Source: Chryseobacterium shigense (GTDB lineage: Bacteria > Bacteroidota > Bacteroidia > Flavobacteriales > Weeksellaceae). From it: 64,000 bases of DNA. The stretch is from positions 62,001-126,000 of the forward strand of contig NZ_FTNY01000003.1 in NCBI RefSeq assembly GCF_900156575.1, written 5' to 3'. Shown here in pieces: positions 8,407 through 16,833 of the stretch. Made by a program: the position numbers and the translations under genes. A model generated the notes under the pieces. It saw only the letters and a program-made list of their open reading frames with translations, did not search any database and was not told the DNA's origin. Every line of letters begins with the position of its first letter. Within the stretch, counting starts at the first letter, position 1.

Positions 8407-9093
8407 CTATTTTTTTAATGCTAAAATATATTTGTCGATGTAGAGCTGTTTTTCTTTTGTTTTATACTGTTGGATGTATCTTGGATGTTCAAAAACGGTC
8501 ATCTTTTCAAATAGCTGAGCTTCTTTGTTAAGCGCTGAAATAAATTCTGAATTCTTTTTTCCCAGAACAAAGACTTCGGAAGTATCCACCCCCAGACTGA
8601 TATGCTTCTTCAGCGACTCGATCATAAAGTCTTTTACGGCTTCAAAGAGTTTTTTATCATCATAATAATTTGCATTGAGCCAGCCTGTTTTTGTTTTTCT
8701 TACGATAGCCAGGGGAAAGGGCGAATTGATATAAACATCGTGATAAAATTCTTCTGCTCCTCCATATTCAGCCATCATATCATACATGAAAACTGAGGAA
8801 ACTTCATGGGTTCGCGCCGACTGCATTGTAATGCCACAAACTGCTTCAAGCCTTTTGGTATCGGTAAAGGGAACGCCTGTCACTCCTGCTCCATGCCGGC
8901 TGGGATTGATTCCGATGATAAACTTTCTCCGGTTCAGATCATTATAGTATTTGTGATAAAATTCCTGCATGACCGTCATGGTTTCCGGATTGTCAAGATA
9001 TGGATTCAAGGCTTGAAAGCCGTCAGGAAGATCTCCTGAAAACTGCAGATTTTTATTGAAGGCTATGACTTTGTCGGCAAATGTTTTATTCAT
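8407..9093 (-). CDS. SMUG2-type uracil-DNA glycosylase family protein
   Basis: A 228-residue protein from the ATG at 9093, reading MNKTFADKV. The frame is open further upstream to 9345, but that part is antisense-quality sequence inside the DUF4241 gene. The uracil-glycosylase motifs are FIIGINPSRHGAGVTGVPFT (58-77) and VFEHPRYIQQY (200-210, His near 203), as in the SMUG2/DUF4918 family. Related enzymes remove uracil or its derivatives from DNA; the exact substrate is not predictable. The start overlaps the DUF4241 stop by 8 nt and the helicase follows after 36 nt, so expression is probably coupled. Confidence 0.82.
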   Translation of the reverse strand: MNKTFADKVIAFNKNLQFSGDLPDGFQALNPYLDNPETMTVMQEFYHKYYNDLNRRKFIIGINPSRHGAGVTGVPFTDTKRLEAVCGITMQSARTHEVSSVFMYDMMAEYGGAEEFYHDVYINSPFPLAIVRKTKTGWLNANYYDDKKLFEAVKDFMIESLKKHISLGVDTSEVFVLGKKNSEFISALNKEAQLFEKMTVFEHPRYIQQYKTKEKQLYIDKYILALKK

Positions 9094-9820
9094 CTTCCCC
9101 ATCTTCCTCCTCATCTGATAATGCCAGTTCAATATCAATAAACTGGATATACAATCCACAGATTTCACCTTTCCCGTCATAGGCGAAATAGACAGGATAG
9201 CCCCCATCTCCGAAACCACTCGCAAACATTGGAATGTGATAGTCTGTATCTGGTATTTTCCAGTTGATCCAATCTCCCAGTTCTCTTTGGTTTTGCGGAT
9301 GTTCCTGATAACTTTTTGCAAAATGCTCTGCAAAATAATCATCATACATATTATCTACCTTCAGACTGGTACGGAATGTATCAAAATAAGGAAGCACTTC
9401 TGCATCGGTAATAGAACCTAATCCGGCATCTACCATGAATCCGAAATAGTCCCCTTCATTTAAGTCTTCAAGATTTTCTATTCCGATCAGTGCTTCTCTG
9501 TACAGAACCGGCTTTTCTTTAGTAAATTCTACTTTTACTGCGGCATAACGATTACCCCATTCTTCAGATTTCACCACTGCAATTTTTACAGGAAAATTCC
9601 CTTTCGGAGCCTGTACAAAATACGGTTTTTCTCCGGCGTTCAAAAACACCAGGGGATCTCTTACGATGAGTTTTCCGGAAGGCAGTGATACATTTCCAAT
9701 CTCCATTACCTCCATTTTATGGTCCAGAATTTCATCTGAAGTAAAATAGGTTTCCAAATCTACGGGACAGGTAAGAATGTCTTTTACCTCTTCCCATTTT
9801 TGCATCCAGCTTTCGTTCAT
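9086..9820 (-). CDS. DUF4241 domain-containing protein
   Basis: A 244-residue soluble acidic protein. The segments SLPSGKLIVRDPLVFLNAG (about 45-63), FPVKIAVVKSEEWGNRYAAV (about 76-95) and the C-terminal SGFGDGGYPVYFAYDGKGEI (about 201-220) match the DUF4241 pattern. The tail is strongly acidic (SDEEEDGEDE). The family has no settled function; it occurs among neighbours of SUKH-type immunity proteins. Here a SUKH gene lies 47 nt upstream and the glycosylase gene overlaps downstream. No signal peptide, so it is presumably cytoplasmic. Confidence 0.75.
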   Translation of the reverse strand: MNESWMQKWEEVKDILTCPVDLETYFTSDEILDHKMEVMEIGNVSLPSGKLIVRDPLVFLNAGEKPYFVQAPKGNFPVKIAVVKSEEWGNRYAAVKVEFTKEKPVLYREALIGIENLEDLNEGDYFGFMVDAGLGSITDAEVLPYFDTFRTSLKVDNMYDDYFAEHFAKSYQEHPQNQRELGDWINWKIPDTDYHIPMFASGFGDGGYPVYFAYDGKGEICGLYIQFIDIELALSDEEEDGEDE

Positions 9821-9867
9821 TATTTTATTTTTATTATGGGTTTTAAAGTTTAAAAATACCTGTTTAT

Positions 9868-10404
9868 TTATTCATTGTCAAATTCATCTTCCTCTTTCAA
9901 TCCTTTGATGAACGTTTCAAAGTCTTTGGCAAGAAATGTTTTCTTATAATCATCTTCCTGATCGATATGCACTACCTCGGGTTCTCCATCTTTACCACAG
10001 TTGGAATAATCCAGCAAAACCATATCGTGACCTGCTGAAGGACAATCGCAGATATAAATACCAATTGCCGGATATCCCCATTCCTCAATCATAAACTGAC
10101 TTCCCAGTTCTCCACCAATGGAATAGGTTTTCTCTCTTCCGATTCCCATAATCCCCGTAATGGCCATGTGATCATCTGCCCATGAAGTCTCTTCTGAAGT
10201 AGGAAAGCAGGATTTGTCAACCAGTCCGCCATTTTGCAACCTCATCAGTTCGATATAAGATGCTGGAAGCTTGTATCCCAGCTCTTCTTCTATGGAAGCA
10301 ATAAGGTCATCCTCCGGAAAAGGCTCTATATAATCTCTTACGGAATAAGTGCTTTCATTCCAGAAATCCGTAAAGTCAAAGTCTTTGAAAAATTGTAGTT
10401 CCAT
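9868..10404 (-). CDS. SMI1/KNR4 (SUKH) family protein
   Basis: A 178-residue acidic protein with the SUKH signature: IASIEEELGYKLPASYIELM then RLQNGG (about 36-61), IMGIGREKTYSIGG (about 85-98), and EEWGYPAIGIYICDCPSAGH followed by MVLLDYS (about 107-133). The end is acidic (LKEEDEFDNE). SUKH proteins frequently act as immunity proteins against polymorphic toxins, but many stand alone. No toxin gene is adjacent: the gene upstream is a REP transposase and those downstream are DUF4241, a glycosylase and a helicase. It opens that four-gene unit. Confidence 0.85.
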   Translation of the reverse strand: MELQFFKDFDFTDFWNESTYSVRDYIEPFPEDDLIASIEEELGYKLPASYIELMRLQNGGLVDKSCFPTSEETSWADDHMAITGIMGIGREKTYSIGGELGSQFMIEEWGYPAIGIYICDCPSAGHDMVLLDYSNCGKDGEPEVVHIDQEDDYKKTFLAKDFETFIKGLKEEDEFDNE

Positions 10405-10500
10405 GTTTTGTTTTAAATAAATGAGATTTTGATTGTACTGTAAAAGTAATTATCATTTTTAATAAAAAACCTTACTAAACCAAGATTTTTCATGCGGCAA

Positions 10501-10533
10501 ATCCTTGTCAAGGTTTAAAACCTTGACAAGGAT
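10501..10533. repeat. REP palindrome, copy 1
   Basis: A 33-nt palindrome with perfect 16-nt arms (ATCCTTGTCAAGGTTT and its complement) around a single central A. It lies just beyond the stop of the REP-associated transposase gene. Confidence 0.9.
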
Positions 10534-10542
10534 CCCAAGGAG

Positions 10543-11184
10543 CTAAAACTCATAATCAAAATCAACGACCTTTCTATGTGACAATACAAAATTTTCTCTG
10601 TTATCAAATAATTCAATAACCTCGTCCCTTTTCAATAAAGTTTTCGAATCGCTCAAAATAGATGGATAAGAGGAAAAATTGTATTTTGAAAACTCACTCA
10701 TCAAAAAATGATTTTGTGGATTTTGATGAATATAAATGATTACATTAATTAAATACTCATCTGAAGTAATTAATTTTCTTTTAAACGGAGATTCAATAAG
10801 AGCACCATGTCTTTTATTTTCTTTATTAAAAGCTTGGGAATACGAATTAAAAATTCGGGCAAATTGTTTTGAGAAAATATTTTGAGGGTCATGAAGACCT
10901 TTTTGGTTAGAATGATTATCTACACTTTTAGCCTTGTCAAGGTTTAAAACCTTGACAAGGCTACTTAATTCAGAATCAGATTTTACTTTAACTAAAATGT
11001 GAAAATGATTAGGCATAAGACAATAAGCGTATATATCACAAACAGGAATCAGAAATTCAGAAATTTTATTGAGAAAGAACAAATAATTTCGATCTGATTT
11101 AAAAATATTTTCTCCGTTAATTCCACGATTATAAATATGGTAAAAACGATCTGCTTCGATGGGAGTAGTTCTAATATCGGTCAT
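10543..11184 (-). CDS. REP-associated tyrosine transposase (RayT, IS200/Y1 family)
   Basis: A 213-residue Y1 HUH-type single-strand transposase domain. The metal-binding HUH pair is in LMPNHFHILV (His 60 and 62). The catalytic Tyr is probably in VIIYIHQNP (Tyr 151). RayT proteins process REP palindromes rather than mobilising an IS of their own. Copies of the palindrome lie at 10501-10533, 11261-11294 and 25354-25386. A fourth lies inside this gene at 10930-10962 and encodes residues 75-85 in frame. The gene has no insertion-sequence ends, fitting domesticated RayT. Confidence 0.88.
   Translation of the reverse strand: MTDIRTTPIEADRFYHIYNRGINGENIFKSDRNYLFFLNKISEFLIPVCDIYAYCLMPNHFHILVKVKSDSELSSLVKVLNLDKAKSVDNHSNQKGLHDPQNIFSKQFARIFNSYSQAFNKENKRHGALIESPFKRKLITSDEYLINVIIYIHQNPQNHFLMSEFSKYNFSSYPSILSDSKTLLKRDEVIELFDNRENFVLSHRKVVDFDYEF
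10930..10962. repeat. REP palindrome inside the transposase reading frame
   Basis: Thirty-three nt with 16-nt perfect arms (AGCCTTGTCAAGGTTT and its complement) around a central A. It equals 11 codons and encodes SLVKVLNLDKA within RayT without breaking the frame. Confidence 0.9.
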
Positions 11185-11260
11185 TGTATTTTGTGTTTTT
11201 TGTGTTTTTTGTTTAACCTTATAAAGATCAAAAATATTCTTTTAATTGGTTGATTTCCTA

Positions 11261-11294
11261 ATCCTTAGTCAAGGTTTAAAACCAAGACAAGGAT
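11261..11294. repeat. REP palindrome, diverged copy
   Basis: A 34-nt imperfect version of the same palindrome (ATCCTTAGTCAAGGTTT and a mismatched second arm ending ACAAGGAT), upstream of the transposase start and downstream of paaZ. Confidence 0.75.
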
Positions 11295-11303
11295 AATTTA
11301 AAA

Positions 11304-11333
11304 AATCCCTTTCGGTAAAAACCAAAAGGGATT
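11304..11333 (-). terminator. Terminator of the paa cluster
   Basis: Arms AATCCCTTTTGGT and ACCGAAAGGGATT on the minus strand (one G-T pair), a short loop, then a T-run. It begins 24 nt after the paaZ stop and closes the long minus-strand cluster. Confidence 0.8.
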
Positions 11334-11356
11334 ATCAATTTATATTTTATTTTGCA

Positions 11357-13852
11357 TTAAATCAATCCAAACTGTTCAAAGTGGTGGGTAAAATGCTTTT
11401 TGTGCATCAGCTCCCACATTTCTTTATTCAGCTTTCCAAAGACATAGTTCATATGTTCTGCCTGTGGATTTTCTTTGTAATACACTGAAAATCTTTTTAA
11501 ATTATCCAGAAAAGATTGTTTTGCAGCTTCAAGATTTTTATGCTTTAATTCCAGCAAAGTTTCATCTTCCGCAAGGAAAGGTGCAGGGAAATCTTTTGGC
11601 ATTTTTCTGTGATTGTAAAGGGAGTCCTGCCATTTTTCCAATTGCTCTTCCGGTGTAAAACATTTATCCGCTTCAGGTTCGCCTAAACTTACCAAAACTC
11701 CGTGTTCCAGGTGTTCGATCATTTGTTGAGGAGACATTTTACCCCAGTTTAATGATGTCGTTTCTGTTAAACCGCCTAATATTTTCTGAACATTTTTCAC
11801 ATTCAGATCAATGAAAGGAGAATGTTTGGCCACCAATGTTAATATCGTTGCTACGCAGACTACTTCTTCTCTTTGATTCACGACTTCCACCAACCATTTT
11901 ACAACGCCTGAAGGAATATTTCTTCCTTTTACGCCTCTGTTTATTTTTTCTTTTGCCGTTAAATAAACGGTGATGGTATCGCCTGCATAGACAGGTTTAA
12001 AGAATGAGCAGTTTTCCAATCCGTAATTGGCGATAACCGGTCCTTTTTTCCCTGAAACGAACAATCCTGCTGCTGCAGAAAGAATGAAATATCCGTGAGC
12101 TACTGTTTTATCGAAAATAGTTCCTGTTAAGCTTGTAGCATCGGTATGAGCATAGAAATGATCCCATGATACATTGGAGAAGTTAACGATATCTGCATCA
12201 GTAACTGTTCTTCCTGCGGTTTCCAATGAATCTCCTACTTCAACATCTTCAAAATATTTCTGGAACGGATGCTTATCCGAGAATTTCTTCTCTGCACCCT
12301 GCTGATAAACTTTTGTAATGGCTGTCAAAACATCCGGGGAACCTTGAATCGCTGTTTTCTGAAGGAAAAAATGTAGACCGTTCAATCCCCCCATTTCTTC
12401 ACCTCCACCAGCTCTACCAGGACCTCCGTGCATCAATGTAGGTAACGGCGAACCATGACCTGTACTTTCTTTGGCATTATCTCTGTTCAGTACAAAAATT
12501 CTACCGTGCTGAGAAGCCATTTTCCATGAAGTTTCTGCAATAAATTTTTCGTCATGGGAAATAATAGATCCTACCAAACTTCCTTTTCCTCTTTTTGCCA
12601 AAGCTGCCGCTTCTTCTGCATCTTTGTAAGGCATCAAAGTGGAGACCGGTCCGAACGCTTCTACATCATGAGAGATATTTTTCTCGAACGGCTTATCGTT
12701 TAAGAATAGTTTGGGGCTCATAAATGCTCCGTTATCGTAGTCTGCATCTATAAGTTCATGTTTCCCGTCATAAACTAATTCTGTTTCTGATTTTAAAATA
12801 TTTACTTTTCTTACGACCTCATCGTACTGCTGCTTTCCTACCAGTGATCCCATTCTGGTTTCTCTGCTTAGCGGGTTTCCGATTTTGGTTTGATCTAAAG
12901 CTTTAGATAAGGCATTCTGAACCTCTCCGATGAGGTGTTCAGGAACAATGATTCTTCTGATCGCCGTACATTTCTGACCTGCTTTAGTGGTCATTTCCGT
13001 ACGTACTTCTTTGATGAACAGGTCAAATTCCGGGGTTCCGGGTTTTGCATCAAGACCCAAAATTGAACAGTTCAGTGAATCTGCTTCCATATTGAAACGT
13101 ACTGCATTTCCAGCGATAGAAGGCATTGATTTCAGTTTTCTTCCTGTATTGGCAGAACCTGTGAACAGTACAGAATCTCCATCCTGAACATAATCCAGAA
13201 TGTTTCCTGGCTCACCACAAACCAACTGAAGGGCTCCTTCAGGAAGAACACCACTTTCGATCATATCCTGAAAAACAGCGTTCGTCAGATAAGAACCGTA
13301 AGGAGATGGCTTCACAATAGAAGGAACACCTGCTAACAGCGAAGTTGACAATTTTTCCAGCATCCCCCAAACCGGGAAGTTATAGGCATTGATTTGTATA
13401 GAAACTCCCTCACTTGGGGTCAGAATATGGGTTCCCAGAAAAGTTCCGTTAGCAGAGATTTTCTGAGTTTCGCCATCCACCCAAAATGGAGTGTTGGGAA
13501 GCATTCTTTTAGCTAATCCTGAATAGGTGAAGAAAGTACCGAAACCTCCTTCGATGTCAACCCATGAATCTGCATGCGTTGCTCCGGTTTTATATGATAA
13601 TTCGTAATATTTTTTCTTTCTTTCCAATAGATAAAGAGCGACTTTTTTCAGCATCTCTCCTCTGTCATAGAACGTCATGGAAAAAAGGTTTTTGTAGCCT
13701 ACTGTTCTTCCGTAGTCAAGAGCCTGCTCAAAATTAAGCCCTTCTGTATCTGAAACAGCCACTTGCTCGCCTGTAACGGCATTGTACAAAGGAATTCCGT
13801 TTCCGGAACCTTCTACCCATTCTCCGTGAATATAGTTTTTTAACTTTTCCAT
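11357..13852 (-). CDS. paaZ: PaaZ ring-opening bifunctional enzyme fused to a DUF1569/DinB-like domain
   Basis: An 831-residue fusion. Residues 1-520 are the aldehyde dehydrogenase domain with catalytic Cys295 in AGQKC and Glu256 in NMEADS, the same numbering as the E. coli enzyme. Residues about 535-676 are the MaoC-type hydratase domain (DIVNFSNVSWDHFYAHTD). These two domains hydrolyse oxepin-CoA and oxidise the resulting semialdehyde. The family normally ends near residue 681. Here about 155 further residues follow, with MSPQQMIEHLEHG and a C-terminal MHKKHFTHHFEQFG. They resemble DUF1569 proteins of the DinB-like four-helix superfamily. It is the last gene of the paa cluster, followed by a terminator. 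Confidence 0.93.
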   Translation of the reverse strand: MEKLKNYIHGEWVEGSGNGIPLYNAVTGEQVAVSDTEGLNFEQALDYGRTVGYKNLFSMTFYDRGEMLKKVALYLLERKKKYYELSYKTGATHADSWVDIEGGFGTFFTYSGLAKRMLPNTPFWVDGETQKISANGTFLGTHILTPSEGVSIQINAYNFPVWGMLEKLSTSLLAGVPSIVKPSPYGSYLTNAVFQDMIESGVLPEGALQLVCGEPGNILDYVQDGDSVLFTGSANTGRKLKSMPSIAGNAVRFNMEADSLNCSILGLDAKPGTPEFDLFIKEVRTEMTTKAGQKCTAIRRIIVPEHLIGEVQNALSKALDQTKIGNPLSRETRMGSLVGKQQYDEVVRKVNILKSETELVYDGKHELIDADYDNGAFMSPKLFLNDKPFEKNISHDVEAFGPVSTLMPYKDAEEAAALAKRGKGSLVGSIISHDEKFIAETSWKMASQHGRIFVLNRDNAKESTGHGSPLPTLMHGGPGRAGGGEEMGGLNGLHFFLQKTAIQGSPDVLTAITKVYQQGAEKKFSDKHPFQKYFEDVEVGDSLETAGRTVTDADIVNFSNVSWDHFYAHTDATSLTGTIFDKTVAHGYFILSAAAGLFVSGKKGPVIANYGLENCSFFKPVYAGDTITVYLTAKEKINRGVKGRNIPSGVVKWLVEVVNQREEVVCVATILTLVAKHSPFIDLNVKNVQKILGGLTETTSLNWGKMSPQQMIEHLEHGVLVSLGEPEADKCFTPEEQLEKWQDSLYNHRKMPKDFPAPFLAEDETLLELKHKNLEAAKQSFLDNLKRFSVYYKENPQAEHMNYVFGKLNKEMWELMHKKHFTHHFEQFGLI

Positions 13853-13861
13853 ATAGTATTT

Positions 13862-13930
13862 AGTTTAACAATGTATCAATTTAACAGTTTACCTATAATT
13901 GTTACACTGATACATTTTTACATTGTTATA
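13862..13930. repeat. Inverted-repeat gap element between paaZ and the esterase gene
   Basis: Outer arms TAACAATGTA (13866-13875) and TACATTGTTA (13919-13928) enclose further TGTATCA and TGATACA words. The element occupies the whole gap and could fold in the mRNA. Confidence 0.7.
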
Positions 13931-13933
13931 TTT

Positions 13934-14776
13934 TTATTTTTTCGGTTCTTGATAAGGAAATAACTTCACCAATCCTTCATAAAGGCTTCTATGCAGAATC
14001 GTTGCGTGATTGTCTGTTTCCATTATTTTGTATTCAACTGTCCAGTTCTTTTTCCCTGCTTTTTTCAAGGTTTCATAAAGAGATCCTGCATCTTTTACCA
14101 TCACCGGATGTTCGTCTTTACCTACTGAAACATATACGAATTTTTTGGTATCCGGACTTTTTGAAAGTAAGTTGGGAGCCTGTTTCAACAAGCTTTGATC
14201 ATCCCACCACAAACTTGGGCTGATGATAAAATAATTGTTGAACATTTCCGGTTTGTTTAAAAGAATTTCTGTAGCCAGAAGACCTCCGAGTGACTGTCCG
14301 AATATGTATTTCTCTGTTGTTTTATACTGGTTTCCTATGTAAGGAAGTAACTCTTTTTCCAGAAAATCGATAAACTTGGCTGAATGACCTGTCGTAGGAT
14401 AATCCTGCTGTAAATCTTTTAAATCGGTATGATAAGTAAAATCCCTTTTTCTATCAACATTGGCTATTCCGATAATAATGGTTTCCGGCATGGCATACAT
14501 TTGATTAAAGAACTGTACTAATCCCGAAACATGAATAAAGTCTTCATTCATTGATCCATCCAGAAGATAGATCACCGGATATGATTTTGTTTTATCAAAA
14601 CCTTGTGGCAGATAAATATTTAAAGTTCTGTCTTCATTTAAGATCTTAGATTTAAATGTTCTGACCTCTCCAATAGTCAACGGTTTTACTTTTTCATTCT
14701 GGGCTAAAACCATGAACTGAAAAGCAAATAGCATACTACAGGCAATGAGCATTTTTTTGATCATATTCATTTTCAT
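13934..14776 (-). CDS. Secreted alpha/beta-hydrolase esterase (Fes/IroE-like)
   Basis: A 280-residue protein with a Sec signal peptide (MIKKMLIACSMLFAFQFMVL, mature end near AQNEKV). The serine nucleophile elbow is GQSLGG (about 167-172), the acid is probably in SVGKDEHP and the His in DNHATILH near 260. IYLPQGFD and PVIYLLDGS are typical of the esterase-D/IroE group. Such enzymes act on esters such as siderophores or feruloyl groups; the substrate here is unknown. It sits between paaY and paaZ on the same strand. No secreted esterase belongs to the core phenylacetate pathway, so it may release an aromatic precursor or have been inserted. Confidence 0.82.
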   Translation of the reverse strand: MKMNMIKKMLIACSMLFAFQFMVLAQNEKVKPLTIGEVRTFKSKILNEDRTLNIYLPQGFDKTKSYPVIYLLDGSMNEDFIHVSGLVQFFNQMYAMPETIIIGIANVDRKRDFTYHTDLKDLQQDYPTTGHSAKFIDFLEKELLPYIGNQYKTTEKYIFGQSLGGLLATEILLNKPEMFNNYFIISPSLWWDDQSLLKQAPNLLSKSPDTKKFVYVSVGKDEHPVMVKDAGSLYETLKKAGKKNWTVEYKIMETDNHATILHRSLYEGLVKLFPYQEPKK

Positions 14777-14817
14777 TGTATTATAAAACCTTATCGTTTT
14801 GAATAAGGTTTAAAAGT

Positions 14818-15411
14818 TTATTTTAAATCCGCCCAGATACTGTAATCCACAGTTTTGGTAGCGGTCTGTTCTACATATTCCGAGAATGGTTCACATGGAA
14901 GAATAGCTTCTTTTCCTTCTCTAGCCAGTTGTTGGTACAGCTTGGTTCCTTCTGTTTTCCAGTGGATCATTTCATCGGAAACATCGCGGATAATTTTCGC
15001 CGGGCTTCCTACGATCAGTTTTCTTGGTCCACAGGTGAAATTAGCCGGAACAAAGGCTAGCGCTCCAATGATGCATTCATCACCGATAACGGCTTTGTCC
15101 ATTACTACGGAATTCATTCCTACCAGGCAGTTTTTGCCGATATGTCCGGAGTGAATAATGGCTCCATGCCCGATATGGGCTGATTCTTCAAGTATAGTTT
15201 CAATATTCGGGAACACATGAAGGGTACAGTTTTCCTGAACATTGGCTCCGTCCTTAATGATAATTTTTCCCCAGTCGCCGCGGATCACGGCATTGGGTCC
15301 GATATATACTTCTTCGCCGATTTCCACATTCCCGATGATCACTGCCTGCGGATGAATATAGGCAGAGGGCTTGATGATGGGACGGATACCGTGGTATGAG
15401 TAGATGTTCAT
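14818..15411 (-). CDS. paaY: PaaY, hexapeptide-repeat thioesterase of the gamma carbonic anhydrase family
   Basis: A 197-residue left-handed beta-helix protein. Hexapeptide repeats run from about residue 12 to 140, with the metal-ligand region QENCTLHVFP and HIGHGAIIHS. The sequence closely follows PaaY, including YIGPNAVIRGDWG, KDGANVQENC, GHGAIIH, LVGMNSVVMD and LIVGSPAKIIRD. PaaY is reported to hydrolyse CoA esters that stall the pathway, such as the 2-hydroxycyclohepta-1,4,6-triene-1-formyl-CoA side product. It lies between paaJ and the esterase gene. The C-terminal part (about 150-197) is helical and shorter than in some homologues. Confidence 0.88.
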   Translation of the reverse strand: MNIYSYHGIRPIIKPSAYIHPQAVIIGNVEIGEEVYIGPNAVIRGDWGKIIIKDGANVQENCTLHVFPNIETILEESAHIGHGAIIHSGHIGKNCLVGMNSVVMDKAVIGDECIIGALAFVPANFTCGPRKLIVGSPAKIIRDVSDEMIHWKTEGTKLYQQLAREGKEAILPCEPFSEYVEQTATKTVDYSIWADLK

Positions 15412-15426
15412 AAAATTTTTGTTAAA

Positions 15427-15537
15427 AATTTAATTTAACAATGTATCAATCTAACAGTTTACCAATTGAAATGCTTGGACAGACTCAGCATAGGAGGGAT
15501 TGTTACATTGATACATTTTATATTGTTACATTATTGA
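15427..15537. repeat. Inverted-repeat gap element between paaY and paaJ
   Basis: TAACAATGTATCAAT on the left is answered by ATTGATACATTTTATATTG on the right, around an unrelated centre. Same word set as the neighbouring gaps. Confidence 0.7.
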
Positions 15538-15543
15538 AAAAAG

Positions 15544-16749
15544 TTATACTTTTTCAATGACCATTGCATAGCCTTGTCCGACACCGATACAAAGGGTACA
15601 CAATGCATATTTTTTATCTTGCTTCTGAAGTTCCATAGCGGCAGAACCAATGATTCTTGCTCCTGAAACTCCCAGCGGGTGGCCGATGGCAATAGCTCCT
15701 CCGTTTGGATTCACTCTTGAATCATCGTCTTTTAAACCTAAGCTTCTGGTCACGGCTAAAGCCTGTGCTGCAAATGCTTCGTTCAGTTCAATGATGTCCA
15801 TATCGTCCAGAGAAAGGTTTAATCTTTTTAATAGTTTTTGGGTAGCTTCTACAGGTCCGATTCCCATAATTCTTGGTTCCACACCGGCTACGGCAGATCC
15901 TAAGATTTTAGCTTTCGGTTTTAAACCATATTTTTTCACAGCTTCTTCGCTGGCCAGAATCAGAGCTGCTGCTCCATCATTCATTCCTGAGGCATTTCCA
16001 GCAGTTACGGTTCCTTCTTTTCTGAAAGCCGGACGAAGTTTTCCTAAACCCTCCATAGAAGAGGTCGGTTTAATGAATTCATCCTGAGCAAAGATTTTAG
16101 GTTCCCCTTTTTTCTGAGGAATTTCGACTTTTACAATTTCTTCTGCCAGTCTTCCGCTTTCCTGAGCTCTGGCGGCTTTCTGCTGAGACCATAAAGCAAA
16201 TTTATCCTGATCTTCTCTACTAATATTGTGCATATCCGCCAGGTTTTCGGCGGTATCTCCCATTCCGTCAACGCCATACATTTCTTTCATTTTAGGATTG
16301 ACAAAACGCCATCCGAAAGTGGTATCAAACATCTGGCTGTCTCTTCCGAAAGCAGCCCCCGGCTTAGACATTACATAAGGCGAACGCGTCATATGCTCTA
16401 CCCCACCTGCTATATAAATTTCACCTTCGCCTGCAGCAATAGAACGGAAAGCATTAGCCACTGCAGACATTCCTGACGCACAAAGTCTGTTGACCGTTTC
16501 TCCGCCGATTTTGTAAGGTAATCCTGCCAATAGAAGAGCCATTCTCGCTACGTTACGGTTATCTTCTCCCGCCTGGTTGGCACATCCGAAAATAACGTCC
16601 TCAATTTCCTCCGCAGGAACTTCGGGATTTCTGGCCATAATTTCTTTGATCACTACTGCTCCCAGATCATCAGCTCTTACTTCTGATAATCCACCCTGCA
16701 GTTTTGAAATGGGTGTTCTGACGTAGTCTATGATGTATACGTTGTTCAT
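15544..16749 (-). CDS. paaJ: PaaJ, 3-oxoadipyl-CoA thiolase
   Basis: A 401-residue type II thiolase. The acylated Cys is in NRLCASGMSAV (about 85-95), the catalytic His in GGAIAIGHPLGVSGAR (about 350-365) and the second Cys in ALCTLCIGVGQG (about 381-392). In the phenylacetate pathway it cleaves 3-oxoadipyl-CoA, and the dehydrosuberyl analogue, to shorter acyl-CoAs plus acetyl-CoA. Assignment as PaaJ rather than a general acetyl-CoA acetyltransferase rests on the cluster and the 3-oxoadipyl-type motifs; the length is normal. Separated from paaI by an inverted-repeat gap element. Confidence 0.9.
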   Translation of the reverse strand: MNNVYIIDYVRTPISKLQGGLSEVRADDLGAVVIKEIMARNPEVPAEEIEDVIFGCANQAGEDNRNVARMALLLAGLPYKIGGETVNRLCASGMSAVANAFRSIAAGEGEIYIAGGVEHMTRSPYVMSKPGAAFGRDSQMFDTTFGWRFVNPKMKEMYGVDGMGDTAENLADMHNISREDQDKFALWSQQKAARAQESGRLAEEIVKVEIPQKKGEPKIFAQDEFIKPTSSMEGLGKLRPAFRKEGTVTAGNASGMNDGAAALILASEEAVKKYGLKPKAKILGSAVAGVEPRIMGIGPVEATQKLLKRLNLSLDDMDIIELNEAFAAQALAVTRSLGLKDDDSRVNPNGGAIAIGHPLGVSGARIIGSAAMELQKQDKKYALCTLCIGVGQGYAMVIEKV

Positions 16750-16750
16750 T

Positions 16751-16830
16751 TTTATTAATTTAACAATGTATCAGTTTAACAATGTAACAATTGGATTGGT
16801 AGATTGGTACATTTTCAAATTGCTACATTT
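16751..16830. repeat. Inverted-repeat gap element between paaJ and paaI
   Basis: Contains TTTAACAATGTATCAG and related words, then GGTACATTTTC and TTGCTACATTTTG on the other side. A diverged member of the same family. Confidence 0.6.
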
Positions 16831-16833
16831 TGT

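Noticed and set aside
9094..9345. N-terminal extension of the glycosylase frame
   Set aside because: It lies inside the well-supported DUF4241 gene and has no family-like sequence; the ATG at 9093 gives a normal length.
9086..10404. Polymorphic toxin-immunity locus
   Set aside because: No toxin, VgrG, Rhs or Hcp gene is present on either side; immunity-type folds alone do not show it.
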